Source of the DNA: Lamellibrachia columna
Taxonomy: Eukaryota > Annelida > Polychaeta > Sabellida > Siboglinidae
Length of the DNA stretch: 64,000 nucleotides
Assembly: GCA_963662155.1 (NCBI GenBank)
Contig: OY759266.1
Location: 2,399,139-2,463,138 of the forward strand
Direction: 5' to 3'
Made by a program: the position numbers and the translations under genes. Shown one piece after another: positions 12,462-24,400 of this stretch. The notes below the pieces were generated by a model. That model was not told where the DNA came from. It saw only the letters and a program-made list of their open reading frames with translations, and made no database searches. How positions within the stretch are numbered: position 1 is the first letter of the stretch; each line of letters opens with the position of its first letter.

Positions 12462-15400
12462 TAAATTGTTTCAAATTAGGTGATTGGGTAGGCATATTAG
12501 GAGTTTACTTGGTGCCATAATTATGAAACTTAGCTAAAAAATTATTCCCGAAAAGCTAGTAAATTTAGGATATAATTTTTATAAAACTCCAGTTGATTCA
12601 TAACGAATATATTTTGTATAATAGTAGGATAGAATCCACTGCACTGATGAGAGATCCAGAAAGAGTTAAATGAGAATTAATTTTAATTCCAAGACCACTT
12701 AATTTATACTTCCAAGCCCTCTAAAACTTATTTTTGATTTGTCTATGCTCGTCAGAAAATATTGCTAAATGTGTGTGAGGAAATGGTATCTTTCATCTGT
12801 TATAAATATGCCATAATTTTGTGATAGCGATAGAAATAGTCCTCTACATGTGTGTTACTTTGGAATACCAGTGACATGCATTAGTACCATATTGCTGTGG
12901 AAAGGTCACATTGACCCAATCCTTGGCCTAATTGGGTGACCATGGCAGTGAGGTTATGCTATAGTTTATATTATGTTTGACATCTACCACTCAAAGGCAT
13001 CAAGGGCATGGCCAATGCAGTGCACATTTCTGGATGGCTGGATGCGTTTGTTGTGGCTGACCATTGATAAATCCTTTGTGAATTAATTCTGGTCTTTTCA
13101 CCTCAGCCACTCAATCTGATTGTAGGTAAATTAATTGATTCTTTAACATGCAATGGTTTAGATAGGATGTGGACAAAGTAGCCATTGGTTTATCAAGAGT
13201 CAAACAAAGTGTTACCTTTGTGTGCCCCCCCCATCAGATATCTACCTTTGTGTGCCCCCCATCAGATATCTACCTTTGTGTGCCCCCATCAGATATCTCA
13301 CTTTTGTTATTAGACATTTCCATACTTTTATAAACATTTACATAATCAATAGATACTGTGTTCCGTTCCAGTATATCCTCTGGGAGAATGAGTTGTTTTT
13401 TTATTCAATCTACACTGTTATTTTACTAACACTAGTCCATGCCCTCTTGTTCTCCTAACTTATATTGACTTAATATAAACTTAATATAAACTGTTATTTT
13501 ACTAACACTAGTTCATGCCCTCTTGTTCTCCTAACTTATATTCACTTAATATAAACTTAAATGTGTTAAAATTAGACATTGTAAAAAATATTGTAGCATA
13601 GGTGAAAGCATAGATGTTATGTAAATCAAAACATGATTGTTACACTTTCATTTTGTAGTCATGGGACGTGTTCTTTCGCAACACCGACAGAGGTGCTGCT
13701 CCTGGTGCCGCCTACCAGCCGCCACCGGGTATCCGCACGGAAGTGTCCACGATGTCGGTGCCAATCGTTGCCGCGGCACAGTTCGACACAGAGAAGATGC
13801 TCAGCACAAAAGTGATTGACGACCATCTTGCTGTGCAGGCAATCATCCGGTCATACCAGGTATGCAGTATGTTTGAATATTTGCCAAACTCTTACTGTCT
13901 GAACTGTATAATTAGACCATTCTTTTCCCTTGGTTAACAAATCATGAAATATGATCCCATTATTTCCTGCCTCCCATTATTTCCTGCCTCCCATTATTTC
14001 CTGCCTCCCATTAATTCGTACCTCCCGTTATTTCCCACCTCCCACTATTTCCCACCTCCCATTATTTCTCACCTCCCATTATTTCTCGCCTCCCATTATT
14101 TCCCGCCTCCCACTATTTCCTGCCTTTGACAGAATAGGGTGGAAGGCCATATTTTCTAATGTTACAAATTAAAAATAGGTTGGTTCTTGTAATAGACTAT
14201 AGTGATGGGGAGTAATATGTAATTTAGATTCTGTTAATCATGGTTGGTAAATGTTATAATTTGCATTTCTACAAACCTCATGTTAATTGGAGGTCACGTG
14301 CTATAATAATTGCTATGTTTAAATGTAGGTATATATATTTTTTTCACTGCAAATCATGAAAACATCCATTGGTCCACTTAGTTTTGTTCTGGCTCTAATA
14401 AAGTTTATCATATTTATATTTAAAAAGAACTGTTGTTAGGGCTTTTCATAACTGAAGAGTATGTCGTCTTTGTTTGACCTTATGATTTTTTTTACTGGTT
14501 TATATGCAACATAAAGTGTGATTGCAGACTACGCTGTGTTATGTTACTGTTACATTATGTTACTGTTACATTATGTATGCACTGGCATTTAATATATACA
14601 GACATTGAGATCTGTCAACAATCATCTTACCCCGGCATATCATGCCATTGATGTTTTGTATAATCACTATGATGTGTTATGTAGGTTTGTTCTGCATACT
14701 CTCTCTAAATGTTTTGTACACTTTTGCAGACAGAATACGCCACCCATTGCACATGTTTCTTCACTCAGCTTACACTGTCGTGTTCAGTTCCTTCCACCCT
14801 GGCTTCATCCACTCCTTTATGTCATCCCTCCATCTTCTTTGTGGTCTCCTCTCCTTCACTTACCTTCAGCCTTTGAAGACGGCTTTGCTCTTTCATATTT
14901 GGTGTTAAACCAGTGATTCAACACAGTTCTCTGGTGTGTTATACACATTGAAGGCATTATGCAGACACACTTATGTAGTGATATCCAGTGATGTCCAGCA
15001 AGTTGTCATGACATCTATGATTGACTGTGTGTTTGGGGACAGGTGGTGGGTCATCGGTTTGCCAGTCTTGACCCACTGGATATATGTCACCACGTCATTG
15101 ACCCCGACTATGATACCATCAAACCTTATCACCTAGGTATTGTGGTTAGTGAGGACTAGTGTGATGTAAGGGTAAGGGGTGCCACCAGAGCTTGTAGTAG
15201 GGGTAAGGAGTGCCACCAGAGCTTGTAGTAGGTGTAAGGGGTGCCACCAGAGCTTGTAGTAGGGGTAAGGGGTGCCACCAGAGCTTGTAGTAGGGGTAAG
15301 GAGTGCCACCAGAGCTTGTAGTAGGTGTAAGGAGTGCCACCAGAGCTTGTAGTAGGGGTAAGGAGTGCCACCAGAGCTTGTAGTAGGTGTAAGGGGTGCC

Positions 15401-18400
15401 ACCAGAGCTTGTAGTAGGGGTAAGGAGTGCCACCAGAGCTTGTAGTAGGGGTAAGGAGTGCCACCAGAGCTTGTAGTAGGTGTAAGGAGTGCCACCAGAG
15501 CTTGTAGTAGGGGTAAGGAGTGCCACCAGAGCTTGTAGTAGGTGCAAGGGGTGCCACCAGAGCTTGTAGTAGGGGTAAGGAGTGCCACCAGAGCTTGTAG
15601 TAGGGGTAAGGAGTGCCATCAGCGCTTGTAGTAGGTGTAAGGGGTGCCACCAGAGCTTGTAGTAGGTGCAAGGGGTGCCACCAGAGCTTGTAGTAGGGGT
15701 AAGGAGTGCCACCAGAGCTTGTAGAAAGGGTAAGGAGTGCCACCAGAGCTTGTAGTAGGTGTAAGGGGTGCCATCAGCGCTTGTAGTAGGTGTAAGGGGT
15801 GCCACCAGAGCTTGTAATGGGTGTAAGGGGTGCCACCAGAGTTTGTAGTAGGTGTAAGGGGTGCCACCAGATCTTGTAGTGAGTGTAAGGGGTGCCACCC
15901 GAGCTAGTACTGGGTGTAAGGGGGGCCACCAGATCTTGTAGTGAGTGTAAGGGGTGCCACCAGATCTTGTAGTAGTGGTAAGGGGTGCTACGAGAGCTTG
16001 TAGTAGGGGTAAGGGGTGCTACCAGAGCTTGTAGTGGGTGTAAGGGGTGCCACCAGAGTTTGTAGTGGGTGTAAGGGGTGCCACCAGATCTTGTAGTGAG
16101 TGTAAGGGGTGCCACCCGAGCTTGTAGTGGGTGTAAGGGGTGCCACCAGATCTTGTAGTGAGTGTAAGGGGTGCCACCAAATCTTGTAGTAGTGGTAAGG
16201 GGTGCTACGAGAGCTTGTAGTAGGGGTAAGGGGTGCTACCAGAGCTTGTAGTAGGGGTAAGGGGTGCTACCAGATCTTGTAGTAGGTGTAAGGGGTGCCA
16301 CCTGACCTTGTAGTAGGGGTAAGTGTGCCACCAGAGCTTGTAGATCATGGACCCATTTCTCACGTGCCACCATTTTGAATCAATAAACAATGGCACCACC
16401 AGGACGTGACACAACATCAAAAGTATTTTTAAAGGCACTGCTTATAAGGTATTTGTTACTGACTCTTTTATGTTGAATTTGAGTGCAACTTTTATGAGTT
16501 TAATAATATTTTGTTGTACAATTGTGAAAAAAATCAAAGTAATCATGTTTATGTTAATTTTGAAACAACAATCGATTGCAATTAATGATTTATTAAATTC
16601 TAACTACATGATTAATAATTAATAATTAATAATAATTAATAATCCAATTCAAATGTGAATCCTACAATGAGGGCCATTTTTGTGATGACACTGTTCCTAA
16701 AGCCATCCAGAGCAATCTGTCTCCCCTGAACAATAAAATGAATTTCTGGAGCAAAAAGCACCATGCTGTGACATAGCATCAGATCTGTTTGCCATCCTGA
16801 ATGTGTCCAAGGTCATGTGATGTCACATGGTTTGTTACCAGCTATCAACAAATATCATGTGATGCACTTTATGGTTTACATGCTCTGGTGGTACCATAAT
16901 AAAACAAAGTCTTATATAACCAGTACAAAGCTGTTCCTCAGGCTAAGCCTGCTGGTGACTTGTGGTCAACTTTTCTGGACATTGTGGTATGATAATACAG
17001 GTAATAAGTACATTTTATAGCGCCATAACTCTGGACATTTCATTCAGAAGCGTTTAAAATACACAGGTGCTAAATTAATTAGTTAAATAAATGATAATAA
17101 ATTAGTTAAAACATGGTGCATATGTATATATATGCATATATTCATACATATATTAAATTAATTAGTTAAGTATATAATAATCAATTAGATAGGTTTGTTG
17201 GCCTTGTTTCAACGCATGTATCTGGCGTGCCCATCATCACTGCATGGCAGGTCCTTAAAAAAATTATATATTTATCATAATAGACCCATTGAAAGGATTG
17301 TGATCAGGTCGAATTCTTAAAATAATGTGGAACTCCAACAAGTAAGTTTTGTTCCAGTGGCGACACTAGCGAGACATCTTTGTTTACCTTATGTTATCAT
17401 AAACATTGTGTTGTGTTATTCAGCCATGGTCAGTGACGTCAACATCCGGCGTCTGTGTCTACTCTGACAAGCATGACTCGGCAGTATTCGTGTGATATGT
17501 CATGGCTCCTTCCACAGTTTTAAATCAGTTGGGGAGGGAGTTGTAACATTTCTATGCTTGTATAACAACACCAAGACACATTGACAGATCAGGCCACGAG
17601 TGAGACAAACGCGTGTCAACATACGACAGTTTCTACGTTGGTGATCGTTTTGTAGGTGCGAGGACACTTCAAGGCACAATTGGACCCCCTCAACATCTCC
17701 CGCACTAGTATCATTACAGACCATGTTGATGCCCTGCTGGCCACATATAAATACCACACAATTGGCCGGTATTATGAGTTGGGTAAGCCCGTCCACACAG
17801 TGGGCCTCGCATGTGCCTGCTGCTCCTGCACGTTGCTCTGATGGTTCAGCACTATTGTACCATAGTTGCATATTTCTGCTCTTTACCACAACTGCATGTC
17901 TCTGCACTTTACCACAGCTGCAAGTTTCTGCACTTTACCACAGCTGCATGTTTCTGCACTTTACCACAGCTGTATGTTTCTGCACTTTACCACAGCTGCA
18001 TGTTTCTGCACTTTACCACAGCTGCATGTTTCTGCACTTTACCACAGCTGCATATTTCTGCTCTTTACCACAGCTGCATGTCTCTGCACTTTACCACAGC
18101 TGCAAGTTTCTGCACTTTACCACAGCTGCATGTTTCTGCACTTTACCACAGCTGCATGTTTCTGCACTTTACCACAGCTGCATATTTCTGCTCTTTACCA
18201 CAGCTGCATGTCTCTGCACTTTACCACAGCTGCAAGTTTCTGCACTTTACCACAGCTGCATGTTTCTGCACTTTACCACAGCTGCATGTTTCTGCACTTT
18301 ACCACAGCTGTATGTTTCTGCACTTTACCACAGCTGCATGTTTCTGCACTTTACCACAGCTGTATATTTCTGCACTTTACCACAGCTGCAAGTTTCTGCA

Positions 18401-21400
18401 CTTTACCACAGCTGCATGTTTCTGCACTTTACCACAGCTGCATGTTTCTGCACTTTACCACAGCTGTATATTTCTGCACTTTACCACGGCTACATGTTTT
18501 TGTACGTTTCCATAGCTGCATGTTTCTGCACTTTACCACAGCAGCTGCATGTTTCTGTACTTTACCACAGCTACATGTTTCTGCACTTTACCACAGCTGC
18601 ATGTTTCTGTACTTCACCACAGCTACACGTTTCTGCACTTTACCACAGCTGCATGTTTCTGTACTTTACCACAGCTACATGTTTCTACACTTTACCACAG
18701 CTGCATGTTTCTGTACTTTACCATAGCTGCGTGCTTCTGCATTTCGCCAGTACACTGGTCTCTGTTTTCAATGGACATGTCTGCATCCAAGAAATAGTGT
18801 CCCTAGACTTCCTATACATGAGCTGCATATCTGCACGCCTGAGAGAGGTTACGTTGCAATAATGTAGTTTGTTCACCATAAACTGTCCACGTAAGAGAGG
18901 CAACCATTGATCAGAGTGTCCATTGAAAACAGGGCAAACAGTATACCTGCAGCATAGAAGTAAATAAACAGGTACTGTCTGCACTGTTTCTCTTGCACAG
19001 TTGTATTGTTTCTGTGTATACTGACATCACAACAATGTATACTGACATCACAACAATGTATACTGACATCGCAACAATGTATACTGACATCGCAACAATG
19101 TATACTGACATCGCAACAATGTATACTGACATCACAACAATGTATACTGACATCACAACAATGTATACTGACATCACAACAATGTATACTGACATCACAA
19201 CAATGTATACTGACATCACAACAATGTATACTGACATCACAACAATGTATACTGACATCACAACAATGTATACTGACATCGCAACAATGAGCAATGTTTA
19301 GCTAAGTCAGATGACATGCAGTAGATGATGCAAATTGAATGACATTTTAATGGCAGTTTTGATATGCACGACCATGGTTATTATTATTATTACATAATAT
19401 TTATGTGCATTTTTATTGGGTGTTTTGTGTGAGTCCACACCTGTTTTGTAGGAATTGTAAAATATTGTTGATAGTACTAGTGATATGGAATGGTGCCAGT
19501 GATATCCTCTGTTAGATCAACCAATCCATCAATATTTTATTTTCAACAAAAAGTTCCCATGTTTCCCAGGAAACTTCAGCAGCAACAGTTACATGGAACC
19601 ACCCCGTGATTGAACATGTTATTAGAACACGATTGACGTATAATAGGTTGCATTTCAAAGTATGTTTTTTGATGCTTTTCGAAACTTTCGGTAATTGTGA
19701 TTAATGTCTGCTGGTGCGTAAACTATCAATGCACATGACCAGACTTTATTGTTTGTGCACTTACAAATGTTGTTTGTGCACTTGCAAATGTTGTTTGTGC
19801 ACTTACAAATGTTGTTTGTGCACTTACAAATGTTGTTTGTGCACTTACAAATGTTGTTTGTGCACTTACAAATGTTGTTTGTGCACTTACAAATGTTGTT
19901 TGTGCACTTACAAATGGTTTAACTGTGCACAGAGAAGAAGATTATTTTCACACTTCATGCATTAATGAGAAGTTAATAAAAAACAGTTTAATTGTTGAAA
20001 CGGCTAGTTGAGCTGCCCAATGGAGGTTTAGTTGAGCAGCAGCTCAAGAATGAAGACGAGTTCTTTACCCCAAATTACATCAAAGAATTCATTTTTCTTA
20101 GCAAATTGGGACATCAGACAGCTACAAGGCAACATATTAACAGTTAGGTACACTGGTTGCGATTGGCCTATAAGTCTATATTAATTAAGTGTGTCGACTA
20201 ATTAATTAAGCGAGTAGACTTGTTAGAGACGTATTGTACCTATTGGGTAAATGTGCTGGCTGAGTTAATATGAATTTTGTGTACAAGGCGTACATAAGTT
20301 ATACAAATAAAGCATTTACGCAACTTTTGCTACACTGTGGCTTAACTTACCCCACACCAAGTGTTAGTTGAGCCAGCTTACCAACCCTATTTGAATCAGT
20401 TATATGTAATTATCTATGCATGCTAGCTATATTATCTTGGTATAAAATGATCTACTAATAATTATAGTTTATGTAAATTTTTTTTACTTATGACTATGAT
20501 TGCGCCCGAGACATCAAAAAGAATAAAAAATAGCTCAACTAACACTGCCTGCCCTATAATTAGCAGTAGTGTGTTGGGAAGGGGGTGGACAGAAGTGTGA
20601 TACTTATCCATAGTTCACCCCCGACCAGTATAGTTATAATACTTATCTGTAGTTCACCCCCGACCAGTATAGTTATAATACTTATCTGTAGTTCACCCCC
20701 GTTCAGTATAGTTATAATACTTATCTGTAGTTCACCCCCGACCAGTATAGTTATAATACTTATCTGTAGTTCACCCCCGACCAGTATAGTTATAATACTT
20801 ATCTGTAGTTCACCCCCGACCAGTATAGTTATAATACTTATCTGTAGTTCACCCCCGACCAGTATAGTTATAATACTTATCTGTAGTTCACCCCCGTCCA
20901 GTATAGTTATAATACTTATCTGTAGTTCACCCCCGACCAGTATAGTTATAATACTTATCTGTAGTTCACCCCCGACCAGTATAGTTATAATACTTATCTA
21001 TAGTTCACCCCCGACCAGTATAGTTATAATACTTATCCACAGTTCACCCCCGACCAGTATAGTTATAATACTTATCTATAGTTCACCCCCGACCAGTATA
21101 GTTATAATACTTATCTATAGTTCACCCCCGACCAGTATAGTTATAATACTTATCCACAGTTCACCCCCGACCAGTATAGTTATAATACTTATCTATAGTT
21201 CACCCCCGACCAGTATAGTTATAATACTTATCCACAGTTCACCCCCGACCAGTATAGTTATAATACTTATCTATAGTTCACCCCCGACCAGTATAGTTAT
21301 AATACTTATCCACAGTTCACCCCCGACCAGTATAGTTATAATACTTATCTGTAGTTCACCCCCGTCCAGTATAGTTATAATACTTATCTGTAGTTCCCTC

Positions 21401-24400
21401 CCAACTAGTATGCTTGTAATAATACTAATGCAATATCATACTTACGAAAAATTCTAAATTACAAATCTGTATCTAATATGTACACTGCCTACAACATATA
21501 ATGTGTTATGAATGTACTATTTTTTGGTTAGACATAATACATACATAAGAGATCTAATTTGTAGCGTTTTTTTTTTTTAAATCCTTGTGTGCTTCTGCCA
21601 CCAGTGATATTTTTATGTAAAGACTTAATTGATGATAATTTCACACAAAAAACGAAATGCAAAATTGGTACGAACATGATTTCTACTGACAGTATTTTTG
21701 TGTTGAGTACAAGGTGTTGAGTACAAGGTGTTGATACTGTTATGTTGAGTACAAAGTGTTGATACTGTTATGTTGAGTACAAGGTGTTGATACTGTTATG
21801 TTGAGTACAAAGTGTTGATACTGTTATGTTGAGTACAAGGTGTTGATACTGTTATGTTGAGTACAAAGTGTTGATACTGTTATGTTGAGTACAAGGTGTT
21901 GATACTATTATGAACCATGTTCATTACAGAGGAGCCCGACCTGGACCGGGTCTTCCAACTCCCCCCAACTACGTACATCGGAGGGAAGGAGACATCCTTG
22001 ACTCTGAAAGAAATCATCAACAGACTCGAGGTACAATGTCTTCCTTGGTGTAGTCTGTTTTAATAGTGAAGTGTCTTCTTTCATATTCTGTGTTATGATG
22101 TGGGCGGGAAGTGGCGTTTTAAGGGGGCATTGGGCCACGCCCCCTTTAGGCTTATATTTTTTATTGTGCTAATACAGCTGTGATGCATGGTTGACTAAGC
22201 TTAGCCCTTGGTCTCCCCCTTGGCCTCCCCTTGGCCCCCCCTTGGCCCCCCTTGCCCTCCCCCCTGGCCCCCCCGGTCTCCCCTTGGCCCCCTTGCCCTC
22301 CCCTTGGCCCCCCTTGGCCCCCTTGCCCTCCCCCTTGGCCCCCCCCTTGGCCTCCCCTTGGCCCCCCTTGGCCTTCTCCAGCGAGATCCTGGATATGCCA
22401 TTGTGGGCAGGTCACATGGTGCAGATGCCAGCGGCCAACTGCCAGAGAGGGCAGAGACAGGGAAACAGTGAAGCCGCAGGAAAAGGGGAAGACAACAGTT
22501 AAAAGAGGAAGACTGCGTTAAGAGGGGTGTAAGAAAGGTCCCTTCTGCCTGCGGTGGACTGGCAGTCAGGAGGCTGTAGGTCCCTTCTACCTGTGGTGGA
22601 CTGGCAGTCAGGAGGCTGTAGGTCCCTTCTACCTGCGGTGGGTGGGCAGTCAGGAGGCTGTAGGTCCCTTCTACCTGTGGTGGGTGGACAGTCAGGAGGC
22701 TGTAGGTCCCTTCTACCTGTGGTGGACTGGCAGTCAGGAGGCTGTAGGTCCCTTCTACCTGCGGTGGGTGGGCAGTCAGGAGGCTGTAGGTCCCTTCTAC
22801 CTGTGGTGGGTGGGCAGTCAGGAGGATGTAGGTCTCTTCTGCCTGTGTTGGACAGGCAGTCAGGAGGATGTAGGTCTCTTCTGCCTGTGTTGGACAGGCA
22901 GTCAGGAGGATGTAGGTCTCTTCTGCCTGCGGTGGACAGGCAGTCAGGAGGCTGTAGGTCTCTTCTGCCTGTGTTGGACGGGCAGTCAGTAGGCTGTAGG
23001 TCTCTTCTGCCTGTGTTGGACGGGCAGTCAGGAGGATGTAGGTCTCTTCTGCCTGTGTTGGACGGGCAGTCAGGAGGATGTAGGTCTCTTCTGCCTGTGT
23101 TGGACAGGCAGTCAGGAGGATGTAGGTCTCTTCTGCCTGCGGTGGACTGGCAGTCAGGAGGATGTAGGTCTCTTCTGCCTGCGGTGGACTGGCCGTCAGG
23201 AGGATGTAGGTCTCTTCTGCCTGCGGTGGACAGGCAGTCAGGAGGATGTAGGTCTCTTCTGCCTGCGGTGGACTGGCCGTCAGGAGGATGTAGGTCTCTT
23301 CTGCCTGCGGTGGACAGGCAGTCAGGAGGCTGTAGGTCTCTTCTGCCTGCGGTGGACTGGCAGTCAGGAGGATGTAGGTCTCTTCTGCCTTGCGGTGGAC
23401 TGGCCGTCAGGAGGATGTAGGTCTCTTCTGCCTGCGGTGGACAGGCAGTCAGGAGGCTGTAGGTCTCTTCTGCCTGCGGTGGACTGGCAGTCAGGAGGAT
23501 GTAGGTCTCTTCTGCCTGCGGTGGACAGGCAGTCAGGAGGCTGTAGGTCTCTTCTGCCTGCGGTGGACTGGCAGTCAGGAGGATGTAGGTCTCTTCTGCC
23601 TGCGGTGGACTGGCCGTCAGGAGGATGTAGGTCTCTTCTGCCTGCGGTGGACTGGCAGTCAGGAGGATGTAGGTCTCTTCTGCCTGCGGTGGACAGGCAG
23701 TCAGGAGGATGTAGGTCTCTTCTGCCTGTTGTGGACAGGCAGTCAGGAGGATGTAGGTCTCTTCTGCCTGCGGTGGACTGGCCGTCAGGAGGATGTAGGT
23801 CTCTTCTGCCTTGCGGTGGACTGGCCGTCAGGAGGATGTAGACCCGTTCTACCATAAATACTGGAATTCTTTAAAAATACATTTTTATTTCCCTGTTGTT
23901 GAACATGCTGTGCGTTTTGTAGAACATCTACTGCCAACACATCGGAGTTGAATACATGTTCATCAACAACCTGGAGCAGTGCGATTGGATAAAGAAGCGA
24001 TTTGAGACGCCGGGAGTGATGACTCTGACGAAGGAAGAGAAACGGCGGCTACTGACTCGAGTCCTTAGATCCACCAGGTACACTGTCTTTAGTCAAAACA
24101 CGGCCTCAACACTGACTCTAGTTGACACGCGGCCACACTCTGTAATGACTGTCAGCATGTTTCAGAGGCTAGCTCATTTGTGCAGTTGTGGTGTAGTGTG
24201 TTGTATCGTTTTGACAGAATCATCTGACAAACTATTAAATTATTTTTTTACTGGATCCCGTAAAAACCGGATCCCAAAAAAACAAAAGTAGTCCGGCTCT
24301 TTATACGATGATATAGATCTATTCACACTTTTGCAAGCTACACACTTTTATTAACCTGACTGCGCATATTACCTAAACTATTCATGCGCATATTACTTAA

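Larger units (their letters stand above)
6483..13658 (+). other. OGDH intron 1 (7.2 kb)
   Basis: No coding exon is seen. Contents in order: a 17-bp hairpin at 6878-6942, a tRNA-type SINE head from 8508, the 46-bp palindromic minisatellite at 10446-10725, a short foldback element near 11703-11872, the 48-bp minisatellite, the CAG tract, and a minus-strand LINE 3' end at 13120-13460. The 114-codon frame at 9439-9783 has no recognisable features. Confidence 0.7.

Noticed and set aside
15133..16438. Minus-strand frames of up to 250 codons ([15 protein letters not shown])
   Set aside because: 31-bp minisatellite, open in several registers.
17723..18862. Plus-strand frames of up to 379 codons with FLHFTTA and CFCTLPQL repeats
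   Set aside because: 26-bp array open in all three frames within OGDH intron 3.
20585..21457. 290-codon hydrophobic repeat protein ([12 protein letters not shown])
   Set aside because: A 39-bp array (13 codons) in an intron; the frame starts and ends with the array and has no promoter or splice context.
22554..23855. 288- and 163-codon 14-residue repeat frames
   Set aside because: 42-bp minisatellite in OGDH intron 4; frame breaks follow single-base indels without compensation.
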